Assembly: GCA_014529385.2 (NCBI GenBank)
Contig: CM043953.1
Location: 94,394,842 to 94,458,841 of the forward strand
DNA length: 64,000 nt
DNA from: Adiantum capillus-veneris
Taxonomy: Eukaryota > Streptophyta > Polypodiopsida > Polypodiales > Pteridaceae
Direction of reading: 5' to 3'
The position numbers and the translations under genes are program-made. Position 1 is the first letter of the stretch. Each line of letters opens with the position of its first letter. Below, piece after piece: positions 12,489-22,700 of the stretch. The notes below the pieces were generated by a model. That model saw only the letters and a list, made by a program, of their open reading frames with translations. It did not search any database and was not told the origin of the DNA.

Positions 12489-12489
12489 A

Positions 12490-13158
12490 TGTAATGGAAA
12501 TGGCCTATGTACTTTGATAATAACGGAATTAAGAGAATTCGAGTGAGCATTTTTGTGAGATTACTTTGAGAACATAGAGGGTGAACTTAATTGATGGTAA
12601 CATAGTACTAACTTGGCATGGATAATACTTTTGCAAGAGAGAGAGAGAGAATTAAAGAACATGACAATAGTTGAGGACCAGATTTACTTGGAGCCGATCC
12701 CCCCTCCAAAAGAAGTTTGTATTATAGATTCTCCCATCAAGAGAGACTTGATATAATACAATCTTTGTGTTCCTTGTGACTTAGGTGATGCAATGAAGAT
12801 GGAAAGCCTCATGCATCACAAGCATACCATAAACTTTGCAAAAAGCATTAGCCTCAATCCCAAGGCCTCATCGAAGGTGGAGAGAGCTAGCAGGGAATGA
12901 GGGTAGGGAAGAGGAAGAACAATCATCCATGGCAGAAAGAAATAGTTTCTCACTTATCATCACTCTTCTTGCTTAGCATAGCGTAATAGCATAGTAATGA
13001 AGATCAAGAAGATGGAAAGCTTAAGCATTGAAGCATGGCTCTTGGTTGGATTTGCATTCCATAGCCAAGAGTGTTGGTGTAGGCTCTCCACTTTTTAAAA
13101 CAACCTTGGAGAAGGAGTTGGAGCTCTTGCACTTTGCACTCCACACAACGAGAGAATG

Positions 13159-13206
<48 letters not shown>

Positions 13207-13992
13207 AGAGTATACCCCTATCTCATGCTTGGTCCACACCTCTCTCTCTCTCTCTCTCATCTTATTTGATTATTTTATTTAGACATGTGTCCTCTTTTTC
13301 CTCTTTGAGAGAAAGAACTTAATTGATTATTTTTATGCATTTAAATTCTCATTGGACCCCTTTAAAACCTATCCAGTAGGATTCAAACACCTTCTGGGAG
13401 GATCATTAGTAGGATTCAAACACCTTGTGGGAGGATCATTTGAACATGTGTCTTTTATGCTTTTTAAGTCATTTGGTTTGAATTGAATACTTAAAGCACT
13501 TTGTCAATCAAGCATAGGAACCATTGATGTCTCTTGAGGGTTAATCTTTGAATTGAACACCTCAAGAACCTTAGTTATTTTAAGCATAAAAATCACCTCA
13601 AGCTTTGGGCAAGGTTCCCACAAACGTTTTAAACACTTTAGCTAGCAAGCCGACAAGCATCTCATGCTTGGGTAGGGTTCCCACCTCAAGGTCAGCTCTA
13701 GCTTGGGTAGGGCTCCCATTTCAAGGTTAGTCCTAGCTTGCCTAAGTCAAATGACTTTTTAACACTAACTTTTGGAGGTCTTTAATAAAGCTAACCCTAA
13801 GGTCTTTAGGCTCCATTAGGTATCGTTGCTCTTTCACATACCATCTCTCATTTGGACCCTTTCACTTTGGCCCTGTGTTGATACAGATCCATAAGCACAT
13901 GTCTATATTCTAACCCTTCTTCCCGTTTATTCTCCCACATTAAATGATCAGTTTAATATGAGAAAATCATTTGGATATTAGATTTTATGACA
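12490..13992 (-). repeat. Right (5') LTR of the chromovirus, about 1.5 kb
   Basis: Bounded by TG at 12490 and CA at 13992 on the plus strand. Matches 6674-7062 directly and 3594-4669 in inverted form. Contains a (TG)n array at 13157-13204 and a (CT)n array at about 13240-13258. The TG array is much shorter in the inverted copy, so it expanded after insertion. Antisense reading frames shared with the other copy reflect common descent only. Confidence 0.9.
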
Positions 13993-13997
13993 ACCCC

Positions 13998-14046
<49 letters not shown>

Positions 14047-14779
14047 CATTCATTCTCGTCAAAGGCAGAGTGAGACAAACTCGCAGACTGGTTTGGAACA
14101 CTAGTCATGAGCGAGAGAGTTTTGCCATCTATGGCTGGGTTCACATCGGGTGGCGGCAGAAAATTGAAGTGCACCCGCCGCAGCCAATCGTTGCTCGCCA
14201 ACTAGGAAAGCCTCCTCACATCAGGCGGAAGGAAGCAGTACACGGGACTGCCAGCGCATGGAAGAAAATTGCAATGCTTCTTCCGACCCTCCCCCCCCCC
14301 CCCCCCCCCCCCCCGCCCCCCCCTCGCCCTCCCCACCTTCGCTCTCCACGTGAGCATGAATTGCATTCACAATAGACGGCGTCAGACAATCAACATCCCT
14401 TCTTCCACCCTCTTCTCACGGTTGACTCCACGCGGAAGATGGGATTCTCCTCCACCCGGAAGATGGGATTTTAGGGGGCGTCTTCCGCCTCCCCACTTTG
14501 AACCCACGTGATCGTCATGAGAGAGTCAAATTTTAGCTTTGAGCAGAGAAGTAGGAACAATCCATGGGACCTCAACGCTCGTCAGAGAGGTTTGTATGGA
14601 GACTCCTCCGCTAACGCGTTTCCTCTCCTCAGACTGCCGCCAGGAGCGCGCTTCATTCCTATCAGCAATCCATGCCGCTTGTGGAGAAACGGATGCAGGT
14701 GGAGGGCCTTTGCACACCCCGTCCTGAACAATACTGACTCCAATGAGGATACAATTGGAATACCGATTGATGCAGGCCC
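13993..14779. other. Upstream region of the PPR gene with CT and poly-C tracts
   Basis: Starts directly at the chromovirus edge. Holds (CT)n at about 14000-14043 and an uninterrupted run of 24 C at 14291-14314 followed by more C-rich sequence. Presumably it includes the PPR promoter and 5' UTR, but I see no convincing TATA box. Overlapping frames here (Pro-rich or Ser-Leu-rich) are low-complexity artefacts. Confidence 0.6.
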
Positions 14780-17626
14780 ATGAGGCCATCGGAGCCATGG
14801 ATGGCTATCAATTGCCATTCTGTCTACAACCTATTTCACAGCAAGCTTCCTTGTGAGTTTGACATTTCTCTGTGGCTGCTACGAGATTCCTCAGCATGGT
14901 TAGCGAGTGGACGGCATTTGCGGTTTGGTCGTACATATGCTGTGAATGCCTTGCTGGAAGATGATAGAAGTGAACCATCTTCAGCTTTGCATGATTCCAT
15001 CAAGGGGAAATCGTCATTTCCCATTCGACCCGTCGAGCACATTTCCAAGCAGTTATGCCTCTGTGACACATCAAGACTAAGCTCTCTTACTATTCATAAT
15101 TTTACACAGGCTTTGCATTGTGGTACCTCAGGGAAAGCTGAAACCCCCTCTTTTCCATTTAGCCCTTCTGATCTCTCATTTATCTTGCAACAATGTGGGC
15201 ATAACGGATTGCTGTCAGGTGGGAAAATAGCTCATGATCATATAGTACGAAATGGATATGAGCAAATTCCCTTCATTTCAAATTGCCTTGGTTATATGTA
15301 TGGTAACTGTGGAGCCCTTCTGGATGCTCGTGCAATTTTTATTGGCATGCACAATCGAGATGTTTATTCTTGGAATTTTCTGATTCGGGCCTATGCATTG
15401 CAAGAGCAGGTGAGGGAGGCTTTGAATTTGTTCCACCAAATGGAGCTTAGTGGTACTTACCCTGATAAGTTTTCTTTCATTAGCATCCTCTTTGCATGTG
15501 AAAATTTGGTTGAAGGTGCGCTACTGCATGTCTCCGTTATAGAGCATGAATCTGAGAGAGATGTTCTAGTTGGAAATGCTCTTATTAGTTTCTATGGACG
15601 GTGTGGTAGCTTGGAAGATGCACAACAAAATTTCAATTTGATGGAAAGGAAAGATCTTGTCTCCTGGAATACTATAATTGCTGTTTATGCACAGTATGGT
15701 GAAGTGAAAATGGCTTTTATTCTATTCAATACGATGAAACAGGAGAATGTAACTCCTGACAGAATTACATTTATCACGTTACTCTCTGCCTCGGCTAATG
15801 ATGTCGCTTTATTTGAAGGGCAATATATGCATACGTTAGTTCTTGACAGCGAGTTTGCTTCTGACGTATCTGTTGGCAATGCCCTTATAAATATGTATGG
15901 CAAATGCGGCTTATGCGAGGATGCATGGAGCATCTTTAGGGAGATGCGTAAGAAAGATATTATTTCATGGAATGCTATTATCACTGCTTATGCAAATAAT
16001 CATGATGGCGAGAGAGCCTTTCAGCTTTTTAAATTTCTTCAACTGGAAGGATTAGCAATTAGTAAGGTTTCCCTAGTAGCAGTCCTTGAAGCATGTGCGT
16101 GTGAAGGATCCCTTGCCGAAGGCCAAAGGATGCATGCATTTGCCATGAATGTTGGACTCTTTTCGGATGTTGTAGTCGCAGGTGCTGTTGTTCATATGTA
16201 CAGCAAGAGTAGAAGTCTTTCAGATGCTTACAGAGCATTTCAGCATCTTAGTGGTCGAACTTTACTTACTTGGAACACAATAATTGCAGCTTATAGTCAA
16301 TGTCAGCAAGGGTCGTCAGCCTTATCGATGCATGGTAGAATGCTTTGTGAAGGTGTCCTGCCTGATCATGTTACCCTTGTTAGTGTCGTCTCGGCCTGTA
16401 CCAAGCCGGATACCATTTTTGATGCCAAGTGCCTTCATGCTGTTGCTATCGCTAGTAATGTTTGGGGAGACATTGGCGTAGGGACATCGCTTGTGCATAT
16501 ATATGGTAAGCATGGCCTTCTTGAGGAGGCGGAGAAGCTCTTTTGCAGACTTCTTGCCGTAAATCTGGTGACATGGAATGCTTTACTAGCAGCATATGCT
16601 CAATGTGAGCTGCTGGACAGAGTCAAAGAATTTTGTAGTCTGATGTATCTTCAAGGCATTTTACCCGACAATGTAACCTTTCTTTCCACCCTTTCTGCAT
16701 GCACACACCCAAACGATCTTGCTGTGGGCAAGCAGACACACACTCGTATTTTGTGGAGCACATGCAAGGCTGATGCTTTGGTTGTTAGCGCACTTGTGAA
16801 TATGTATGGCAAGTGTAATGCACTCATAAATGCCCAAAAGATATTTGAAAGCAATCAACATCACAATGTTTCTTGTTGGAATGCTTTATTAGGTGCGTAC
16901 TCGCAAAATGGCTATGGAATGTTTTCTTTTGAACTATTCCACAGAATGCAATGGGAAGGTGTCATAGCAGATAAAGTAACCTTTATAAGCATTCTGAGGG
17001 CATGCACAATGGAGATAACAGAAGGGGACGTTTTTCGCTTGCATACGTACCTCCTGGGCAATAATATTGGACCTGATATAGCACTAGGGTCAGCTTTTAT
17101 CAATACGTACGGCAAACTTGGTAAGCCAAAGGATGCATTGAAGATGTTTTTGGCAGGTCCCAAGCATGAAGTAGACACTTGGAATGCATTGATTACGGTA
17201 TTTGGGCAGAGTGGGTATGGGAATGAGTCACTTCAACTCTACTTCAACATGCAGCGAGACGGAATAAAGCCCAATGCCATCACGTACGTCAGTCTTTTGT
17301 CCGCATGCAGTCATGCTGGACTAATTGCTAAGGGTTGCTGTTGTTTTATTTTGCTCATTGCAGACAAAGCAATTTCACCTAAAGCTGAGCATTATAATTG
17401 CATGGTTGACCTCTTTGGGAGAGCAGGAAGGTTGGCTGAAGCGGAGTACATGGTCAACAAAATGCCTTTTGATCCTATGATCATTCCATTGCTTATTTTA
17501 CTTGCTGCGTGTAAGCATCAAATGGATGTGCGAAGGGCCGAACGAGTAACTCATTTTGCTTTCATTGTGGATCCTGATGATCCTACTCCTTACATAATGC
17601 TTAGGAACATCTATTCTACACTGTGA
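14780..17626 (+). CDS. PLS-type pentatricopeptide-repeat protein, 948 aa, no DYW domain
   Basis: Sequence-specific RNA-binding protein; PLS PPR proteins act in mitochondria or plastids, mostly in C-to-U RNA editing or transcript maturation. After a non-repetitive N-terminus of about 120 residues there are roughly 23 repeats in P-L-S order. P motifs are recognisable by WN-containing starts: YSWNFLIRAYA, VSWNTIIAVYAQ, ISWNAIITAYA, LTWNTIIAAYS, VTWNALLAAYA, SCWNALLGAYS, DTWNALITVFG. S motifs read GNALINMYGKCG. The end (AEHYNCMVDLFGRAGRLAEAE, then DPDDPTPYIMLRNIYSTL) is the beginning of an E domain, where the protein stops. E2/E+ and DYW are absent, so an editing role would need a partner in trans. 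One intron-less frame with no internal stops; ATG 14780 gives the longest protein, and a second Met follows at codon 8. Target RNA unknown. Confidence 0.9.
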   Translation: MRPSEPWMAINCHSVYNLFHSKLPCEFDISLWLLRDSSAWLASGRHLRFGRTYAVNALLEDDRSEPSSALHDSIKGKSSFPIRPVEHISKQLCLCDTSRLSSLTIHNFTQALHCGTSGKAETPSFPFSPSDLSFILQQCGHNGLLSGGKIAHDHIVRNGYEQIPFISNCLGYMYGNCGALLDARAIFIGMHNRDVYSWNFLIRAYALQEQVREALNLFHQMELSGTYPDKFSFISILFACENLVEGALLHVSVIEHESERDVLVGNALISFYGRCGSLEDAQQNFNLMERKDLVSWNTIIAVYAQYGEVKMAFILFNTMKQENVTPDRITFITLLSASANDVALFEGQYMHTLVLDSEFASDVSVGNALINMYGKCGLCEDAWSIFREMRKKDIISWNAIITAYANNHDGERAFQLFKFLQLEGLAISKVSLVAVLEACACEGSLAEGQRMHAFAMNVGLFSDVVVAGAVVHMYSKSRSLSDAYRAFQHLSGRTLLTWNTIIAAYSQCQQGSSALSMHGRMLCEGVLPDHVTLVSVVSACTKPDTIFDAKCLHAVAIASNVWGDIGVGTSLVHIYGKHGLLEEAEKLFCRLLAVNLVTWNALLAAYAQCELLDRVKEFCSLMYLQGILPDNVTFLSTLSACTHPNDLAVGKQTHTRILWSTCKADALVVSALVNMYGKCNALINAQKIFESNQHHNVSCWNALLGAYSQNGYGMFSFELFHRMQWEGVIADKVTFISILRACTMEITEGDVFRLHTYLLGNNIGPDIALGSAFINTYGKLGKPKDALKMFLAGPKHEVDTWNALITVFGQSGYGNESLQLYFNMQRDGIKPNAITYVSLLSACSHAGLIAKGCCCFILLIADKAISPKAEHYNCMVDLFGRAGRLAEAEYMVNKMPFDPMIIPLLILLAACKHQMDVRRAERVTHFAFIVDPDDPTPYIMLRNIYSTL

Positions 17627-17868
17627 GAATGACAATGTTACCTTATGTGCTCTTGCTTGAACAAGCCCTGTTTGTATTTCACATATTGGTGCTGCTTCCT
17701 ATGCTTTGCTTGATGTCGCAAAACGAATAGCATATCTCAACATAAGAATTGAATAAAGCGGAGAAATAGTTAATGCTCAGAAGATGGGCGGGTCAATTGA
17801 TGTGTGTTGGTGTGGACATAATATTGGTCATTGACAATGATAGTGGGGATGCCAAAGTATTTTGTAAT

Positions 17869-18309
17869 AGGTTTGGACACCCAATCAAGAAATGCAACAG
17901 GAACAAAAACTACAACAAACTGAACTGAAGAGAGAGGTAGAGATAGAAGTTGACATGAAGTGGCGGAACATTGCTTCCATATGCACTGGCCGTGAAGACG
18001 GACGCCCCTTTTCGGTATTTCCTTCTTTTTTGATGATTCGTGAAGTACAACGGTCAAGGAGCACCTCTGCAATTTATGCGGTCTAAACTCCTAGAGTAGG
18101 GTCCCAAGGCTCATATTTAAAGGCCCAAGGCCAAAAATATGAAAAGGTGGCGTCCATAGAGCAAGTCTCGAAAAATGCATTGTGAATTTTGGCATGGTTG
18201 TACACCATGTTACGTCATCAATTTCCAATGAGAAATTGGTTCTGGTCGTTTTCGTCCACTTTTGGGCACTTCAAAAGGTTCTTTTAAGTTTAAATGCTAT
18301 GTCATCACA
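17869..18309 (-). repeat. Left member of a diverged direct-repeat pair (possible LTR)
   Basis: Begins GGTTTGGACACCCAA and ends GCTATGTCATCACA. The partner at 19369-19811 shares the start (GGCTTGGACACCCAA), the middle (CCCTTTTCGGTATTTC versus CCCTTTCGGTATTTC) and the end (GCCATGTCATC). On the minus strand this copy starts TG and ends CA. A purine tract (AAGGGGGAAC on the minus strand, 18318-18327) lies just outside it on the internal side. This layout would suit a short non-autonomous LTR element; no primer site is evident. Confidence 0.4.
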
Positions 18310-19368
18310 TTTGTGATGTTCCCCCTTCTTCCCTCAATTACGATTGCAAAACAGACAAGGATAGAAATTAGCTCAGTAGATAGTGACTCTATGTACCCAT
18401 GTACTAGATTGCACATATCTAGCACTTGCACAAAGGCACCAATCACTGAATAGTCGCATAAAATTCACATCATTATGCATTTTGAGATCTCAAATATGAA
18501 TCATGATCATTGTAACCTATTTAGTGATCACATCTAGACCTTGTGGATCAGTTCACAGATGTGTTCTATTGAATATCATTACTATCATATTCACATTCCT
18601 TCTCAAATTTGATTGACATGCGAATGACCATCTCCATAAGACAATACATTCACAAAGCATGCATCTACACAAATCTTAATCCACATTGGATTTCGGATCT
18701 ACATTCACATAGTTGACATTGAACACTCATATGCAAAACAATGAAACTAGTCATGTTATCTATTCCAGAACTATCGATGCACATATCACTATCTAGCCAT
18801 CTCATCCTTGCGGAAGTTTTGATGCACCGAGATCATATCCAGTCATCTCATCTAGATAGAACTCTTGATGTACTAGGATTACATCCACAAATGACATAAA
18901 TCATTTAGCCATCACATCCCTATCGATAAATTTCTAACAAATATCTAGATGCATTGAATTTATCGTACCAATTATTAGTGTCCTCTCAAACAAACAAACG
19001 TTTGCAAGGATAAATCAATCTCTACTTCAATGTACATCTTTTCATAAAGTCATTCGGCAGGATACTATCACCCTATCAGTACCCTTAAAACCTCATGGAG
19101 AAATTAATGACTTCATTCCATCCAAGTAACTTGTGACAGAGGAGTGGAGTGGCTCTCCTCTTATGCAACGCACACCGCACGAGATTCAACGTGCAAATTT
19201 GACATGCACTTAAGGAATAGACGATGCTAAACCAAAAGCCTCAAGGTACAACTCTAGTAACTAAGGACAAGGTGCTGAGTCCTCCATCCACTTTGCATCA
19301 AGAGCCAAATAGTTCTAACTCTTGACCAAAATATTGGTGCACTAGCTTATCCTTCCTTGTGTTGAACA

Positions 19369-19434
19369 GGCTTGGACACCCAAGTGAGAAATCAATAGCA
19401 ACACGTGAACAGAAATAGCAGCAATCGAGCTTGA

Positions 19435-19472
<38 letters not shown>

Positions 19473-19811
19473 CAGACACAAAGCAGCAGAGTTCTGCTTC
19501 CAAATGCATTGGCCTCAAAGACTCGCACCCCTTTCGGTATTTCTTTCTTTATTGATGGTTTACAAAGTACTGCTGCCACAAGAGACCTCTCTGCAAGTAC
19601 ATGGATTCTCTGTAAGAGAAAGAGGCCCTGACCTTTCTTTGTAGGTAAACATGGCCCTAAAGACAAGGCGCCCCTAAAGCTAGTCAGTTCTGGAAACCTT
19701 GCTTTTCATTCGCAGTCTCCAAGGACAAAAGCTGCCGCAAGCCTTCCTTGCAAACATACATGGTAATTCATAAAATGCAGTGCATTTTTAAAGGGAAAGT
19801 GCCATGTCATC
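19369..19811 (-). repeat. Right member of the diverged direct-repeat pair (possible LTR)
   Basis: Counterpart of 17869-18309, interrupted by a (CA)n array at 19438-19468 that the left copy lacks. Confidence 0.4.
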
Positions 19812-20311
19812 TTTTCTCTAGGTTAGGTATTTAAAAGTGTCCCTTTTGTCCACTGTCATAAAGCATGTAAGTTTACACCGAAGACTCAGATGCAAGCAAT
19901 TAATAGTCATCTCATCTAGTGTAGAACTATTGATGCACCTCGATCATTGTCTAGCCATGAGATACATTCTAAACTCTTGATGCACTAGGATCAATATCCA
20001 GTTCATAGTAATGGGAAACAAGGGGGAACACCATTTTTTTGGAGAGAAATGGGAAATGCTTGAAAAAATGGGGAAATCTGTTCCTTCGAGGGGGGGACAA
20101 CGGGGAATCGTGGTTCCCCTCAAGGGAAAGGGGAAATGAAAATTTAGATGGCATTTTTTCCTAGTTAAGGAGCCATTCTGTGGAGGGTTTACTACAGTGA
20201 ATATTCAAGATTATGTTAGGTGGCATGAACTGGCCTTGTTTTTAAACATTGTGGTGGCTTAAGTGGGAGGTTCTTTAAATATTGTGTGGGTAGATTTGTG
20301 GCTAGATTCGT

Positions 20312-20312
<1 letters not shown>

Positions 20313-20407
<95 letters not shown>
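20313..20407. repeat. Compound (CT)n-(CA)n microsatellite
   Basis: About 15 CT units (20313-20342) run directly into about 32 CA units (20343-20407). Confidence 0.95.
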
Positions 20408-20409
<2 letters not shown>

Positions 20410-20527
20410 CACATAGCGTATACGTTACAAATTATGTTTTTTCGACAAAGATGAAGTTTAAGTATACACATGATGTGTATATCAAGTTTCACAAATGAAG
20501 CAATGCATGCACATGGGATGAGGTTGA

Positions 20528-20712
20528 TGAACAAGGAGATGGAGGTGATGAAGAGAATGTCAATGAAGAAACAATTGATGAGGAAGATGAGGATTTGTCT
20601 TAGAATGAAGATACCCACCATTAGTGTTCCTTAGACCTTAACATATGAAAGACTGTGAACAAGGAGATGAAGGTGATGAAGAGAATGTCAATTAAAAAAC
20701 ACTTGATGAGGC
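20528..20712 (+). repeat. Duplicated acidic-coding segment
   Basis: AACAAGGAGATG.AGGTGATGAAGAGAATGTCAAT occurs at about 20530-20565 and 20655-20692. The first copy reads as an acidic tail (DEQGDGGDEENVNEE, then IDEEDEDLS and a stop at about 20600). Such tails are seen in transposases, among other proteins, but nothing around it identifies the source. Confidence 0.45.
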
Positions 20713-20812
20713 AAATGACAACAGGGATGTAGAAGGGCGTTAAATACAAGGGTTAAATGATGCTTGCTTTGTTAGAAATCAGCAAACAAAATTCGACAAC
20801 AAACGAAATTCA

Positions 20813-21065
20813 ACAGTTGTGTGTATATTGCAGTCTCGATTTCATTGCCCATGTGAAGCAAAAATTTCAGTTGCGTGTATATTGTAGTCTCGATTTCATG
20901 CATTTATTTTTTGTGAATCTTTGCATACGAGCAATGCATCCGAGTTCACTTCTGAAGGTGACTTCAAATATTGATCTCTTATTGACTTTGTTACCTGCAC
21001 AAGTTTGAGGCAACCTGAGATCACAAGTAATTGTACATTATGTTTGAGGCAACCTGAGATAACAA
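20813..21065. repeat. Two short tandem duplications
   Basis: GTGTATATTG.AGTCTCGATTTCAT occurs at about 20820 and 20876. TTTGAGGCAACCTGAGAT occurs at about 21003 and 21041. Both look like simple local duplications. Confidence 0.7.
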
Positions 21066-21266
21066 TATTCATTGAGTAAACGCTCATTTAACAGAGCCTT
21101 GAGGAGACTGTCTTTTAGTTGACTCTATAAAAATTTCTTCATATTGTGGCAGTTAACCAAAAGGGATTTCTCAATATTGACAATAATAATGTCAACCAAA
21201 CTCAAAACCATCGTTTAACTGTAACACAAACCAACCTTTAAAGTAAAATAATGGGGCTTATTTTAC

Positions 21267-21435
21267 CTGAATGATGCCCGTCAGGGTACTTATTTCTCAG
21301 CTCTTCTCGAGCTTTTGCAGTATTTAGATTCTTATCAACTGTTAATTGTGTGGCCAGGATGTAACCATTTGCACTCATGATAGCTCTCCCCAGTGAATTG
21401 AGTAAACTCTCCTTGAAGCATTTGGTAGTTACCAT
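21267..21435 (-). pseudogene. Possible isolated exon flanked by splice-like sites
   Basis: On the minus strand a 169-base open stretch begins after TTCCAG and ends at ATTCAG|GTAAAA, so it has both a canonical acceptor and a donor. It encodes MVTTKCFKESLLNSLGRAIM and then SANGYILATQLTVDKNLN and KAREELRNKYPDGHHSG. The composition looks like an ordinary globular protein, unlike the transposon ORFs around it. I could not place it in a family and found no neighbouring exon. It may be an exon of a gene with distant partners, a captured gene fragment, or chance. Confidence 0.35.
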
Positions 21436-21544
21436 CTGGAATTTGTGCATGTATATGTATATTTAAATAGTGTATGTCTATGGTACACAGTGTCTAGTTT
21501 CTATGTTCGATATCTATATCTATATTGAGGAAGGAAGGGTGTTG

Positions 21545-21598
<54 letters not shown>

Positions 21599-22477
21599 TC
21601 TATATCTATATCTATATTGAGATCCTTGAGGTTGATAATGTGTAACGTTGAGAGTGTGGGGTTTGTTTTTCTAGATGATGATGCAAAATCAAAAGGAATT
21701 GACACTAATATCTCTTTCAAGTTGCAAAACTGCGAGGCAAGGAGTTAGAGAGTAACCGTTAACTGAAAATTGCACTCAAGTTCAACTTTTTGGGCTTCAA
21801 GATCAAGTTAGTCGAGCGTCTCTCTTTTAGGATGAAAATTGTGCATGCATGTTTGTTTTTTTGAGAGAGTACGAAAGTGTGCATGTGAACATGCTCTTTG
21901 TTTAGTACTTCATCATACAATGAGTGTGGTGTAGTATAATGAGTGTGATGTACAATGAGCGTGTTTTTGAGAGAGTACAAAAACATGCATGTCAACAAGC
22001 TCTTATTTAAAGTGTTGTGCCATTCAATACTTCTTTGTATGTGATGAATTTATTTGTTTAAAAAAACATAGCTTGTTGACATGCAATCTTTTGACATGGA
22101 TTTGCTCTTGTCATTTTATATAAAAAAGACATAGCTTGACATGCAATCTTTTAACATGGTTTTGCCCTTGTCATTTTTGGGTCTTTTTGTCATTTTGTAC
22201 ATCTTACAAGCATTGAAGAAAAGAAATACCACTCTTGGAAAATCATCCATTCCATTGGCAATTGTGCCATGTGATAGCACACAAGAAGCTTCTCATTCCA
22301 TGCCTGTGAATGAGAGCACTCATTCAGTTCAGCAGAATTCACTCATAAATACAGAGTTGGAAGAAGGAAATAAACAAGGAGAACCTCCTAGCAATGTAGA
22401 TCCTCAAGAGGAGCAACAAAAGGAAGAAGATGTTGATTTAGACAAGGCTGTAAGAGCAGGGGAAACTAGGGTATGAG
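21436..22477. other. Non-coding stretch with GA array and a local duplication
   Basis: Holds (GA)n at 21549-21592 flanked by TATCTATATCTATATTGAG on both sides, and a duplicated phrase (CATAGCTTG..GACATGCAATCTTTT.ACATGG) at about 22067-22110 and 22131-22160. A 111-codon frame at 22141-22476 begins inside that duplication and is not convincing. Confidence 0.5.
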
Positions 22478-22700
22478 AGTCCACCACCGAACCACCCTTT
22501 TTAATAGGCAAGCCCCTGGCCCTTTGCCCTAATTGGACTCCCTGTTCCACATCGCCTAGCCCGGCCCTGCCCTTGTCTAGTCCGGCCTTGCCGGTGTCCT
22601 GACATTACTCCCCCCTTAAGAAGAGTTTTCGTCCTCGAAAAAAAAAGTGGGAGACTTCTTCTTAAGAACACTAATGTTTTCTCAAGTGGCATCCTTCATG
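22478..22700 (-). mobile_element. Remnant of a second chromovirus 3' end (pol tail, purine tract, LTR start)
   Basis: On the minus strand the sequence runs TTCGAGGACGAAAACTC, a purine tract TTAAGGGGGGAGTAA, and then TGTCAGGACACCGG. This is the typical junction where plant chromovirus pol ends against its 3' LTR, so the LTR start is at 22605. Leftwards the LTR-like part includes a TATTAAAAAGG box. Its far end is uncertain, about 22478. The pol reading frame to the right is unreadable. Confidence 0.6.

Larger units (their letters stand above)
6674..13992 (-). mobile_element. Ty3-type chromovirus, decayed, 3' LTR split
   Basis: On the minus strand the order is 5' LTR (12490-13992), primer site, gag with zinc knuckle, protease, RT, RNase H, integrase, chromodomain, purine tract and LTR remnant (6674-7062). 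Gene order PR-RT-RH-IN and the C-terminal chromodomain place it among chromoviruses. All reading frames are interrupted. The missing outer part of the 3' LTR is the inverted segment at 3594-4669. Flanking bases are C-rich on both sides (CCCCC left in the restored order, ACCCC right), compatible with an imperfect 5-bp target duplication. Confidence 0.9.
17627..20312. other. Non-coding region with a possible degenerate LTR pair
   Basis: No recognisable protein. It holds the PPR 3' flank, two diverged direct repeats of about 440 bp (17869-18309 and 19369-19811), and a CA array at 19438-19468. Short phrases such as TCTAGCCATCTCATC and TTGATGCAC..GATCA recur at 18770-18900 and 19900-20000. Confidence 0.6.

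Noticed and set aside
3594-13992. Inverted LTR copies at 3594-4669 and 12490-13580 considered as terminal inverted repeats of a giant DNA transposon
   Set aside because: The same LTR also has a direct partial copy at 6674-7062 beside a purine tract and primer site, so a split LTR explains all three pieces better.
22141-22476. 111-codon ORF with a hydrophobic start resembling a small membrane protein
   Set aside because: Begins inside a local duplication, no recognisable homology, composition compatible with chance.
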